Source: Bacillota bacterium (GTDB lineage: Bacteria > Bacillota > Clostridia > Lachnospirales > Cellulosilyticaceae). Taken from it: 12,463 nucleotides of DNA. The stretch is taken from positions 1 to 12,463 of the forward strand of contig JAEXBC010000043.1 in the NCBI GenBank assembly GCA_023457875.1. The letters are read 5' to 3'. Position numbers and translations under genes: made by a program. This document shows, piece by piece, positions 6,514-12,463 of the stretch. The notes below the pieces were generated by a model that was not told the DNA's origin, searched no databases, and worked only from the letters and a program-made list of their open reading frames with translations. Position 1 is the first letter of the stretch, and the number at the start of each line of letters is the position of its first letter.

Positions 6514-8574
6514 TTAAAATTGTACTGAATCTTCATATTGCTGAACCCCGTCAAAGGAAACGGCAACTTTTCCACTACCTGAACCAGTTAAAGAAATCGT
6601 AACTGGGAATTGATCATGTACTACTGTACTATCATACGCAATACTTGTACCATTAGCGAGTTTCAAGGTTGCTACTACATGGTAACTATCCTTCGCCTCG
6701 AGCCCATTAGGCAAATTGAGGCTATAAGAAATAGTGGTAGTCGCATCGCCCCCATCACTTGGAGAAGCAGTTGGCTCTGTAGTTGGTTCTGGCGTTGGTT
6801 CTTCTGGCTTCTCTTGTCCTTTACTTACTACAACATCTATACGGCTTCCTTCTTCTATTTCTGTCCCAGCAGCTACACCTTGTGAAATAATGACTCCTTC
6901 TGCATACTTATCACTATATTCTGTCCTAGATGGGTTGAGTAACAATTTATTCTGATTTAAAAGTGCACTTGCATCATCAGTTGAACGACCTATGAGATTA
7001 GGGACTGTAGTCATTTCAACTTTCACTTCAGGACCTTTGCTAACAATAAGGGTTACTTTATCTCCTGGTTGTAACTTGGCGTGTGCTTCAGGTAACTGTC
7101 TGATTACATTTCCTATCTTAATGACCTCATCAAACTCTGTAATAAGTTCATTACTCTCAAGGCCCAATTCTCTAATTTGAGCAATGGCCTCTTTAGCATC
7201 CATATCACTAAAGTCAGGAAGCTCAATATCACCCTCTTGGGTGTCATCGCCACTAGCTGCTATGATCATGACCTCTACAACAGCGTTCTTTTTAACTTTC
7301 TCGCCAGCCACTGGATTTTGTTCATAAACGATACCTTCTTCAGCATCTATTAAACCTTCTCCGTTAATCTTGATCTTTAAGTGACGTTCTGCTAAAGCTG
7401 AAGTTGCCTTTTCAACTGTCATATCACTTAAATCAGGCACTACTACCAAATCACTTTTAAATAATCCTGGTATCCAAAATACAGCAGCTAAGGAAACAAT
7501 AACAACTAATGTTAAGGTAGCAAATACGCCTCCTATACTAACAAGTACCTTGTATAGGGTTGAAACCTCTTCTTCATCATCCTGATCATCTAAGTAAGTT
7601 GTCCCTTCTTGGTAGATGCTTGTATGGGCACTATCTTCTAGCTTTTCACTTTGATTATCTGTTTTCCCATTACCCCTTAACAGCTCAGTATCTGCTGGGG
7701 ATAATAAAATAGTCTGTTGTGAAATCACATTACGATGCACCATATAATTAGGATTTTGCAAAATACCTCTCATATCACGAAGCATTTCATCTGCATTTTG
7801 ATAACGATCCATTTGACCTTTACTAGCAGCCTTTAAAATAAGCTGTTCTAAATTGTCAGCAATAGCAGGATTGAACTTTGATGGTTTAGGCAGTTCCTCA
7901 TTAATATGCTTTAAGGCAATAGAAATATGAGAATCTGCTTCAAAAGGCAGCTTCTTGGTAGCTAGTTCAAATAATACGATACCACAAGAATACAAATCGC
8001 TACTTTCATTCACATATTTTCCTTTTGCTTGTTCTGGAGAAAAATAGTGAACTGAGCCAATGGCATTACCAGTAGCCACAATAGTTGAAGAATCAACTGC
8101 CTTAGCAATTCCAAAATCAGTTACCTTCAAAACCCCTTCATGGGTTAACAAAATATTCTGAGGCTTAATATCACGATGAATAATTTTCTTACTATGGGCA
8201 TGCTTAAGTGCTGATACCATTTGAATACCTAGGTCTAAAACTGTTTTTGTATCAAAAGGCCCTGCCTCGGCAATAACTTCTTTAAGGGTTCTACCCTCTA
8301 CATATTCCATAACAATATAGTGTGTATCTTGAGCACTTCCTACATCATAGATTCCTACAATGTTGGGGTGAGATAAACTAGCTGCTGATAAGGCTTCTTT
8401 TCTAAACTTTGCAACAAATTCTTCGTCCTTTACAAATTCTTCTCTAAGTTCTTTAATGGCTACAAATCGTTGCAGTCTATTATCCTTGGCCTTATAAACA
8501 ATAGACATCCCACCTGCACCAATTTTTTCAATAATCTCATAACGTTCTCCCAATAGGGTTCCTGGCGTTAACAT
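6514..8574 (-). CDS. prkC: PASTA-domain membrane serine/threonine kinase (PrkC/Stk1)
   Basis: This 686-residue protein is a Hanks-type kinase whose extracellular PASTA domains bind peptidoglycan fragments or lipid II and regulate growth, division and germination. The cytoplasmic kinase domain (about 11-270) is complete: glycine loop GAGGMSIVYKA (19-29), lysine K41 (VAIKEL), HRDIKPQN (133-140), DFG (153-155), a Thr/Ser-bearing activation loop (163-178) and SPE (179-181). A juxtamembrane linker rich in acidic residues (about 300-340) precedes one membrane helix (about 343-369). Outside are three PASTA repeats (about 376-440, 449-514, 521-586), a Pro/Thr/Glu linker (588-608) and a C-terminal beta-rich module (about 611-686) resembling the terminal Ig-like domain of B. 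subtilis PrkC. The ATG at 8572-8574 has GAGGTGA at 8582-8588, 7 bases away; the prpC stop codon (8582-8584) lies inside that site. Confidence 0.97.
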   Translation of the reverse strand: MLTPGTLLGERYEIIEKIGAGGMSIVYKAKDNRLQRFVAIKELREEFVKDEEFVAKFRKEALSAASLSHPNIVGIYDVGSAQDTHYIVMEYVEGRTLKEVIAEAGPFDTKTVLDLGIQMVSALKHAHSKKIIHRDIKPQNILLTHEGVLKVTDFGIAKAVDSSTIVATGNAIGSVHYFSPEQAKGKYVNESSDLYSCGIVLFELATKKLPFEADSHISIALKHINEELPKPSKFNPAIADNLEQLILKAASKGQMDRYQNADEMLRDMRGILQNPNYMVHRNVISQQTILLSPADTELLRGNGKTDNQSEKLEDSAHTSIYQEGTTYLDDQDDEEEVSTLYKVLVSIGGVFATLTLVVIVSLAAVFWIPGLFKSDLVVVPDLSDMTVEKATSALAERHLKIKINGEGLIDAEEGIVYEQNPVAGEKVKKNAVVEVMIIAASGDDTQEGDIELPDFSDMDAKEAIAQIRELGLESNELITEFDEVIKIGNVIRQLPEAHAKLQPGDKVTLIVSKGPEVKVEMTTVPNLIGRSTDDASALLNQNKLLLNPSRTEYSDKYAEGVIISQGVAAGTEIEEGSRIDVVVSKGQEKPEEPTPEPTTEPTASPSDGGDATTTISYSLNLPNGLEAKDSYHVVATLKLANGTSIAYDSTVVHDQFPVTISLTGSGSGKVAVSFDGVQQYEDSVQF

Positions 8575-8581
8575 TTTATAT

Positions 8582-9331
8582 TCACCTCTTATTTCTCACA
8601 ATTATTACTGCAATATTATCCATTCCACCTTTTTCATTGGCGAGTTCTATCAGTGAATCAACAATGTGTTCCACCGACTCGCCTCCAGCTAATACCTTCT
8701 CATGAATTTCGTTGTTAGTTAGCATTGAAGTTAATCCATCCGAGCAAAGTAATAGATAATCCACATTACTTAGGCTAAACATAAATGTGTCGATCTTAAC
8801 CTTTGCATATGTACCAACTGCGCGAGTAATAATGTGTCGTTGCGGATGTTCCTTTGTTTCATTTTCAGAGATATAACCTTGGTCTAGCATTTCTTGTACT
8901 AATGAATGATCCGTTGTTGCTTGATAAATACTTGCTTGATTAATTAAATAAAGCCGTGTATCTCCAACATGAGCTAAATAAACGATATCGTCTATGGTTG
9001 TAGCGACTGTCATCGTAGTTCCCATTCCCAAAAAAGCTTCATCCTCTTGAGCCTTCTCATAAATCATATGATTCGCATGTCTGATACCTAACTTCAAGAG
9101 AATCGTAATATCTTCTCTTGTTTTCATTTCAATATGCTTATGGGTTTCTATATACTCGCAAAAAGAAGAAATGGCCAGTTGACTGGCTATACCACCTGCC
9201 TTATGTCCACCCATTCCATCTGCAACAATGAATAAGTTAGGTAAAATACCAACAGGCGTATTTGAAACAAAGATGGCATCCTCATTTCTTGCTCGTTTTC
9301 TACCTATGTCTATCTTGCCAATAGCTTGCAT
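8582..9331 (-). CDS. prpC: PP2C-family serine/threonine phosphatase (PrpC/Stp1)
   Basis: PrpC is the metal-dependent protein phosphatase that reverses phosphorylation by the PASTA kinase encoded next. From the ATG at 9329-9331 it has 249 residues, normal for bacterial single-domain PP2C enzymes, and shows all the classic motifs: RNED (15-18), ADGMGG (37-42), GTTMTVA (104-110), HVGDTR (121-126), TTDHS (139-143), HIITRAVG (166-173), CSDGL (196-200) and GGMDNIAV (235-242). The Asp residues D18, D38, D198 and D238 should bind the Mn/Mg ions. The frame extends three codons further to a GTG at 9338-9340, but that codon is part of the GAGGTG ribosome binding site (9338-9343), so the ATG 6 bases downstream is the likely start. 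It begins one base after the rlmN stop codon (9333-9335), so translational coupling is likely. Confidence 0.96.
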   Translation of the reverse strand: MQAIGKIDIGRKRARNEDAIFVSNTPVGILPNLFIVADGMGGHKAGGIASQLAISSFCEYIETHKHIEMKTREDITILLKLGIRHANHMIYEKAQEDEAFLGMGTTMTVATTIDDIVYLAHVGDTRLYLINQASIYQATTDHSLVQEMLDQGYISENETKEHPQRHIITRAVGTYAKVKIDTFMFSLSNVDYLLLCSDGLTSMLTNNEIHEKVLAGGESVEHIVDSLIELANEKGGMDNIAVIIVRNKR

Positions 9332-9332
9332 G

Positions 9333-10370
9333 CTATTCACCTCGCTTTTTTAAATACCTACGACGTAATTGACCACAAGCTGCATTAATATCTGAACCTA
9401 AAGTTCTACGCAGTGTAGTAGGTATACCGTATTGCTCCAAAATACGTATAAACTTTCCAATACTTGATGTTTTACTACTTTTATAATCCCTTTCATCTAT
9501 GGCATTAACAGGAATTAAATTCACATGACATAGCATCCCCTTTATCAGTTCGGCTAATTGCCTCGCATCCTCTTCTTTATCATTTTCACCTTCAATAAGT
9601 GCATATTCAAAAGTGACACGTCTATTGGTTTTTTCAATAAAATATCTACAGGCATTAAGTACTTCTTGAATGCAATATTTATGATTAATAGGCATGATAC
9701 GTGAACGCTTTTCATCTGTCGCTGCATGCAAGGAAAGTGCCAAATTCACTTGAAGCGTCTCATCAGCTAAGCGTCTCATCAGGGGTACGAGCCCACAAGT
9801 AGAGATCGTGATATGACGCTGTCCAATGTTTTGTCCTTGGGGATGATTAATAAGGTCAATAAACCGAAGGGTAACATCCAGTTCTTCTAACGGCTCTCCA
9901 CTTCCCATGATGACCACATTTGCGATGCGCTCCTTTGTATCATTTTGAATGGCATAAATCTGCCCTAGCATTTCTGCGGGTAATAATGTCCTGACACATC
10001 CTTCAATAGTAGATGCACAAAACTTACATCCCATATGGCAACCAACCTGCGAAGAGATACATACAGAGTTGCCATGATTATAACGCATCAAAACACCTTC
10101 TATTATATGTGAATCTGATAGTTCAAACAAGTATTTTATTGTGCCATCTATTTGTGAAGTCAGTTTTTCCATAATTGTAAGTGGCTTTATGGGATAGTCT
10201 TGTTTCAAGCACGTTCTAAGTTTTATAGGAAGATTGGTCATCTCATCATAGTTCCAGACCATTTTCTTATGATACCATTCAAAGAGCTGCTTGGCTCTAA
10301 ATTTACTTTCACCATAGTCTATAACAATTTCTTGTAACTCTTCAATCGTACGATTTAAAATTTCATTCAT
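9333..10370 (-). CDS. rlmN: Dual-specificity RNA methyltransferase RlmN
   Basis: RlmN is a radical SAM enzyme that methylates C2 of adenosine 2503 in 23S rRNA and A37 in some tRNAs, tuning translation accuracy. The 345-residue product has the usual length. It carries the [4Fe-4S] motif C111-x3-C115-x2-C118 (CHMGCKFC), C104 and C332 (in ACGQL), corresponding to the two cysteines of the methyl-transfer mechanism, and E91 (IIEGVLM), the likely acid/base. The SAM-contact motif reads MGSGEP (155-160) where many homologues have MGMGEP. The start ATG (10368-10370) has AGGAG at 10381-10385, 10 bases away, and lies 3 bases after the rsmB stop. The resistance enzyme Cfr is a relative; the position next to rsmB and prpC and the overall sequence favour the housekeeping RlmN. 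Confidence 0.97.
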   Translation of the reverse strand: MNEILNRTIEELQEIVIDYGESKFRAKQLFEWYHKKMVWNYDEMTNLPIKLRTCLKQDYPIKPLTIMEKLTSQIDGTIKYLFELSDSHIIEGVLMRYNHGNSVCISSQVGCHMGCKFCASTIEGCVRTLLPAEMLGQIYAIQNDTKERIANVVIMGSGEPLEELDVTLRFIDLINHPQGQNIGQRHITISTCGLVPLMRRLADETLQVNLALSLHAATDEKRSRIMPINHKYCIQEVLNACRYFIEKTNRRVTFEYALIEGENDKEEDARQLAELIKGMLCHVNLIPVNAIDERDYKSSKTSSIGKFIRILEQYGIPTTLRRTLGSDINAACGQLRRRYLKKRGE

Positions 10371-10373
10371 TGA

Positions 10374-11714
10374 CTATATGCTCCTTTTTCTAAAGCTGGC
10401 AATAAAGAATCCATCTGTATCTGCCATGGAGGGTAAAATCTGTATCATACCCTCCTGTTTTATAGCGCCATGAAGTACTTTAGGTATAGTATCGACTATA
10501 CTTTCCAGTTCTAAACCTTTGCTTGTGATAAATGCTACCATTTCTTCATTTTCTTGATATGAAATGGTACAGGTACTATAAACAAGTTTGCCTCCTGGTT
10601 TTACATAACTTATTGCCTGAGTAGCTAAAGACTGCTGCAAGGCTACTAAGCTTTCTATATCCTCTTTTGATCTATGGTGCCGAATATCAGGTTTACGCTT
10701 CATAATACCGAGTCCCGAACAAGGTGCATCAAGTAATACTTTATCAAAAGCCGCTTCAAAAGCGGCTTGATGGATCGTCCCATCTTGCAGCGTTGGCTTA
10801 ATGATTGAAATGCCCATACGCTCGGCATTTTTTTGAATAAGCTCTAACTTATGGGCATAGACATCACAGCTTCGGATTTCTCCTTGATTTTCCATAAGCT
10901 GTGCCATATGAATCGACTTTCCTCCTGGGGCACTACACATATCCAATACGCGCTCCCCTTTTTGTGGTGCTAATACATAGCCTACTAAAGTGGCACTCTC
11001 ATCCTGTACTGTCCATTCTCCGTTCTTAAAGGAAGCTAAATCTTGAAGCTTATCTAGATGCTTGATATAAAAAGAATCTTTTAAGAATTTGCCTTCTTCT
11101 ATCTCAAGACCTTCTTCTCTCAAATGCTCTATCACTACCTCCTTTGAAGCCTTAAGGGGATTATAATGTCCACAAACCTTAGCTCTCTCATTAAGTGCCA
11201 TGCAAATCGCTTCAACTTCTTCCTTAGGATATACCTTAAGCCATTCTTCTATCATCCATTCAGGGATTGAATACTTAATACTCATTGCTAAAATAGGATG
11301 TTTTTTTTGATTAGGGTATCGAATATTGGCCCTCTGCCTATCTATTTCACGTAGCACCCCATTAACAAATCCTGAAAGATTTTGAAACTTGCGTTTTTTA
11401 GTGATTTTAACGGCTTCATTAATAACTGCTGAAGTAGGAATTTTATCTAAATACAACAGCTGATACACACTCATACGTAAAGCCGTCCTGATAAAGGGTT
11501 TCATTTTACGCACTGGTGTTTTTGAAAACTGGTTTAGAATATAGTCTAGTTTGATTTGATGTTTTAATGTCCCATAGATTACTTCTGTCATTAAGGCCTT
11601 ATCTTTTATATCTACATTTTGCAAGGCGTCCTTGATTGCTAATTGGGCATAAGTGTCTTCACGTTCTATCTCTATTAATAAATCTATGATGTGTTCTCGC
11701 ACCGTTTTATTCAT
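10374..11714 (-). CDS. rsmB: 16S rRNA m5C967 methyltransferase RsmB (Sun/YloM)
   Basis: RsmB methylates C5 of cytosine 967 in 16S rRNA. From the ATG at 11712-11714 the protein has 446 residues. The N-terminal part (about 1-130) is a NusB-like helical RNA-binding domain, and the C-terminal part (about 235-446) is the NOL1/NOP2/Sun methyltransferase with motif I VLDMCSAPGGKS (256-267), DAPCSGLG (329-336, C332) and YSTCT (379-383, nucleophile C382). The frame extends upstream to an ATG at 11741, but the only good ribosome binding site, GGAAGGA at 11724-11730, lies inside that extension and serves the adjacent GTG (11715-11717) or ATG (11712-11714). I chose the ATG; the GTG is equally placed (6 versus 9 bases). 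It is the first gene of the seven-gene operon. An AAFEAAF tandem repeat near residues 318-324 is encoded by a DNA hairpin. Confidence 0.96.
   Translation of the reverse strand: MNKTVREHIIDLLIEIEREDTYAQLAIKDALQNVDIKDKALMTEVIYGTLKHQIKLDYILNQFSKTPVRKMKPFIRTALRMSVYQLLYLDKIPTSAVINEAVKITKKRKFQNLSGFVNGVLREIDRQRANIRYPNQKKHPILAMSIKYSIPEWMIEEWLKVYPKEEVEAICMALNERAKVCGHYNPLKASKEVVIEHLREEGLEIEEGKFLKDSFYIKHLDKLQDLASFKNGEWTVQDESATLVGYVLAPQKGERVLDMCSAPGGKSIHMAQLMENQGEIRSCDVYAHKLELIQKNAERMGISIIKPTLQDGTIHQAAFEAAFDKVLLDAPCSGLGIMKRKPDIRHHRSKEDIESLVALQQSLATQAISYVKPGGKLVYSTCTISYQENEEMVAFITSKGLELESIVDTIPKVLHGAIKQEGMIQILPSMADTDGFFIASFRKRSI
10748..10768. repeat. GC-rich inverted repeat inside rsmB
   Basis: Two 9-base arms, AAGCCGCTT (10748-10756) and AAGCGGCTT (10760-10768), are perfect reverse complements around a three-base CAA loop. 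The stretch encodes the tandem AAF-E-AAF residues of RsmB. On the minus (coding) strand the stem is followed by TTTTGAT counting the last stem bases, so it has a faint terminator-like look, though the T-run is short and ribosomes would normally cover it. Confidence 0.5.
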
Positions 11715-11723
11715 CACTTTTGT

Positions 11724-11730
11724 TCCTTCC
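11724..11730 (-). promoter_or_regulatory. rsmB ribosome binding site that sets an internal start
   Basis: The minus strand reads GGAAGGA here, 6 bases before GTG (11715-11717) and 9 before ATG (11712-11714). The ATG further upstream (11739-11741) has only a weak GAGG one base in front of it, which is too close, so translation should start at the downstream codons. Confidence 0.7.
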
Positions 11731-11775
11731 TGTTGTTCCATGCCTCATCTTGTATATAAGGGTATCAATCTTTAT

Positions 11776-11804
11776 TTTATACTATAATATCTCATTAAAA
11801 ACAA
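11776..11804 (-). promoter_or_regulatory. Predicted promoter of the rsmB-thiN operon
   Basis: On the minus strand a -35 box TTGTTT (11799-11804) and a -10 box TATAAA (11776-11781) are 17 bases apart. Transcription would start near 11769, with a leader of about 55 bases. It lies just downstream of the terminator of the metallopeptidase gene, where an operon promoter is expected. The whole 154-base gap (11742-11895) holds this promoter, the leader and the terminator and nothing else that I can see. Confidence 0.6.
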
Positions 11805-11844
11805 GTTTTAACAAGTATTTTATAATCTAGAGGCTCTACTATGC

Positions 11845-11887
11845 AAAAAAAGTATCTGAATTCCTATTTCCTGGCAATTCAGATACT
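11845..11887 (-). terminator. Intrinsic terminator after the YugP-like metallopeptidase gene
   Basis: A perfect 12-bp stem (AGTATCTGAATT at 11851-11862 and AATTCAGATACT at 11876-11887) closes a 13-base loop. On the minus strand it is followed by seven T residues (11845-11851, the first paired in the stem). It starts 8 bases after the metallopeptidase stop codon and separates that gene from the rsmB operon. Confidence 0.92.
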
Positions 11888-11895
11888 ACTTTCAA

Positions 11896-12463
11896 CTAAT
11901 CACGATTCCTATTACTTAACATTAACAAACGTATTAAAGATAATACGGATGCCATAGCCGCTGCCACATAAGTTAAGGCAGCTGCATCTAAGACTTTCTT
12001 CGCCCCTGTTAACTCTTCGGGAGATAAAATACCACTGGTTTCTAAGGTAAGCAGCGCTCTCTTAGAAGCATTAAATTCTACTGGCAAAGTAATAATAGCA
12101 AATAATGTTGTTACTGCAAACAAAAGAATACCAAAGTCTACTAAAAATGGTATGTTTCCTAAAAATAAACCAATCAAAATAAGTGGTGTAGAAAGACGGC
12201 TTGCCAAATTGGTAACAGGATAAATTGTATGCCTAAAACGCAGAAAAGCATAGCTTTCGGCATCTTGAATAGCATGACCTGCCTCATGTGCAGCTACGCC
12301 AAGTGCAGCAATAGAATCTACACCATACACACTTTGAGATAATGCTAAGGTTTTATTCAAAGGATCATAAAAGTCTGTCATTGACCCACGAACAGGTTGT
12401 ATAGGAATATCAATGTGGTTCATTGCTAAAATACGCCTAGCAGCCTCTTCTCCTGTATAACCT
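11896..12463 (-). CDS. YugP-family membrane zinc metallopeptidase (5' end truncated by window edge)
   Basis: The visible 188 residues belong to the putative neutral zinc metallopeptidase family (Zn_peptidase_2, B. subtilis YugP), proteins of about 225-230 residues whose substrates are unknown. The reading frame continues without a stop to the window edge, and the residues upstream of the first internal ATG (12421-12423) read GYTGEEAARRILA, a family-conserved stretch, so that ATG is not the start; about 40 residues, including the N-terminal membrane helix, lie outside. Seen here, counting from the edge: PVRGSMTDFYDP (23-34), the zinc motif HEAGH (59-63), two hydrophobic helices (about 88-126), the LPVEFNASKRA segment whose Glu is a likely third ligand, and a C-terminal hydrophobic helix (about 163-182). 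It has its own terminator. It lies upstream of rsmB, a position I recall from other clostridia. Confidence 0.93.
   Translation of the reverse strand, partial: GYTGEEAARRILAMNHIDIPIQPVRGSMTDFYDPLNKTLALSQSVYGVDSIAALGVAAHEAGHAIQDAESYAFLRFRHTIYPVTNLASRLSTPLILIGLFLGNIPFLVDFGILLFAVTTLFAIITLPVEFNASKRALLTLETSGILSPEELTGAKKVLDAAALTYVAAAMASVLSLIRLLMLSNRNRD

Noticed and set aside
6610..6955. Overlapping plus-strand frames opposite the end of prkC
   Set aside because: They mirror the PASTA3/linker coding sequence; composition follows the complementary codons and no start signal supports them.
11896..12423. A complete short metallopeptidase gene starting at the ATG at 12423
   Set aside because: The frame is open upstream to the window edge and those residues match the family, so the ATG is internal and the gene is merely cut by the window.
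1..12463. Mobile elements, CRISPR arrays, tRNA or rRNA genes, toxin-antitoxin or defence systems
   Set aside because: No direct-repeat arrays, transposase or integrase motifs, tRNA-like cloverleaf or defence-family proteins were found; nearly all bases are taken by conserved housekeeping genes in a conserved order.

Overview
This window comes from a low-GC Gram-positive bacterium, most likely a clostridium (Firmicutes/Bacillota). I lean towards a Lachnospirales or Cellulosilyticum-like lineage, but that is only an impression from the proteins. The evidence is the AT-rich DNA, strong AAGGAGG-type ribosome binding sites, some GTG and TTG starts, and a gene order that closely follows the Bacillus subtilis yloM-yloN-prpC-prkC-cpgA-rpe-yloS / rpmB / yloU-yloV / recG neighbourhood.

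Layout: every gene except rpmB lies on the minus strand, so transcription runs from high to low coordinates. At the right edge is the C-terminal part of a YugP-type membrane zinc metallopeptidase (11896-12463, start outside the window), ending at a strong intrinsic terminator (11845-11887). A promoter at 11776-11804 then precedes a tight seven-gene operon: rsmB, rlmN, prpC, prkC, rsgA, rpe, thiN (11714 down to 4298). Its genes are separated by only about 1-15 bases, with several stop codons inside or next to the ribosome binding site of the next gene. The operon ends at a bidirectional hairpin (4254-4285) shared with the convergent rpmB gene (4047-4232, plus strand). From a divergent promoter region (3830-4046) a second minus-strand unit runs through an Asp23/YloU-family gene (3829-3470) and a FakA/YloV-type DAK-domain gene (3428-1779), ending at a terminator (1730-1766). 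recG follows directly (1707 to beyond base 1).

How the genes fit together: rsmB and rlmN methylate 16S and 23S rRNA (RlmN also tRNA), rsgA is a small-subunit assembly GTPase, and rpmB encodes L28, so ribosome maturation is a shared theme. prpC and prkC form the phosphatase/PASTA-kinase pair that senses cell-wall material; in B. subtilis PrkC is known to phosphorylate CpgA/RsgA, the next gene here. rpe and thiN are linked through metabolism: Rpe is a pentose-phosphate enzyme, and transketolase in that pathway uses the thiamine diphosphate made by ThiN. The FakA-like protein points to fatty-acid phosphorylation, but no fakB is visible.

I found no mobile element, CRISPR array, tRNA/rRNA, riboswitch or unknown gene cassette. 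This is a conserved housekeeping region. The points worth a second look are small: start-site corrections (rpmB TTG, rpe GTG, prpC, rsmB and thiN internal ATGs), a terminator placed just before the recG ribosome binding site with a possible SD-masking alternative hairpin, a palindrome between divergent promoters, and an intragenic hairpin in rsmB. No intergenic stretch exceeds 300 bases; the longest is 3830-4046.
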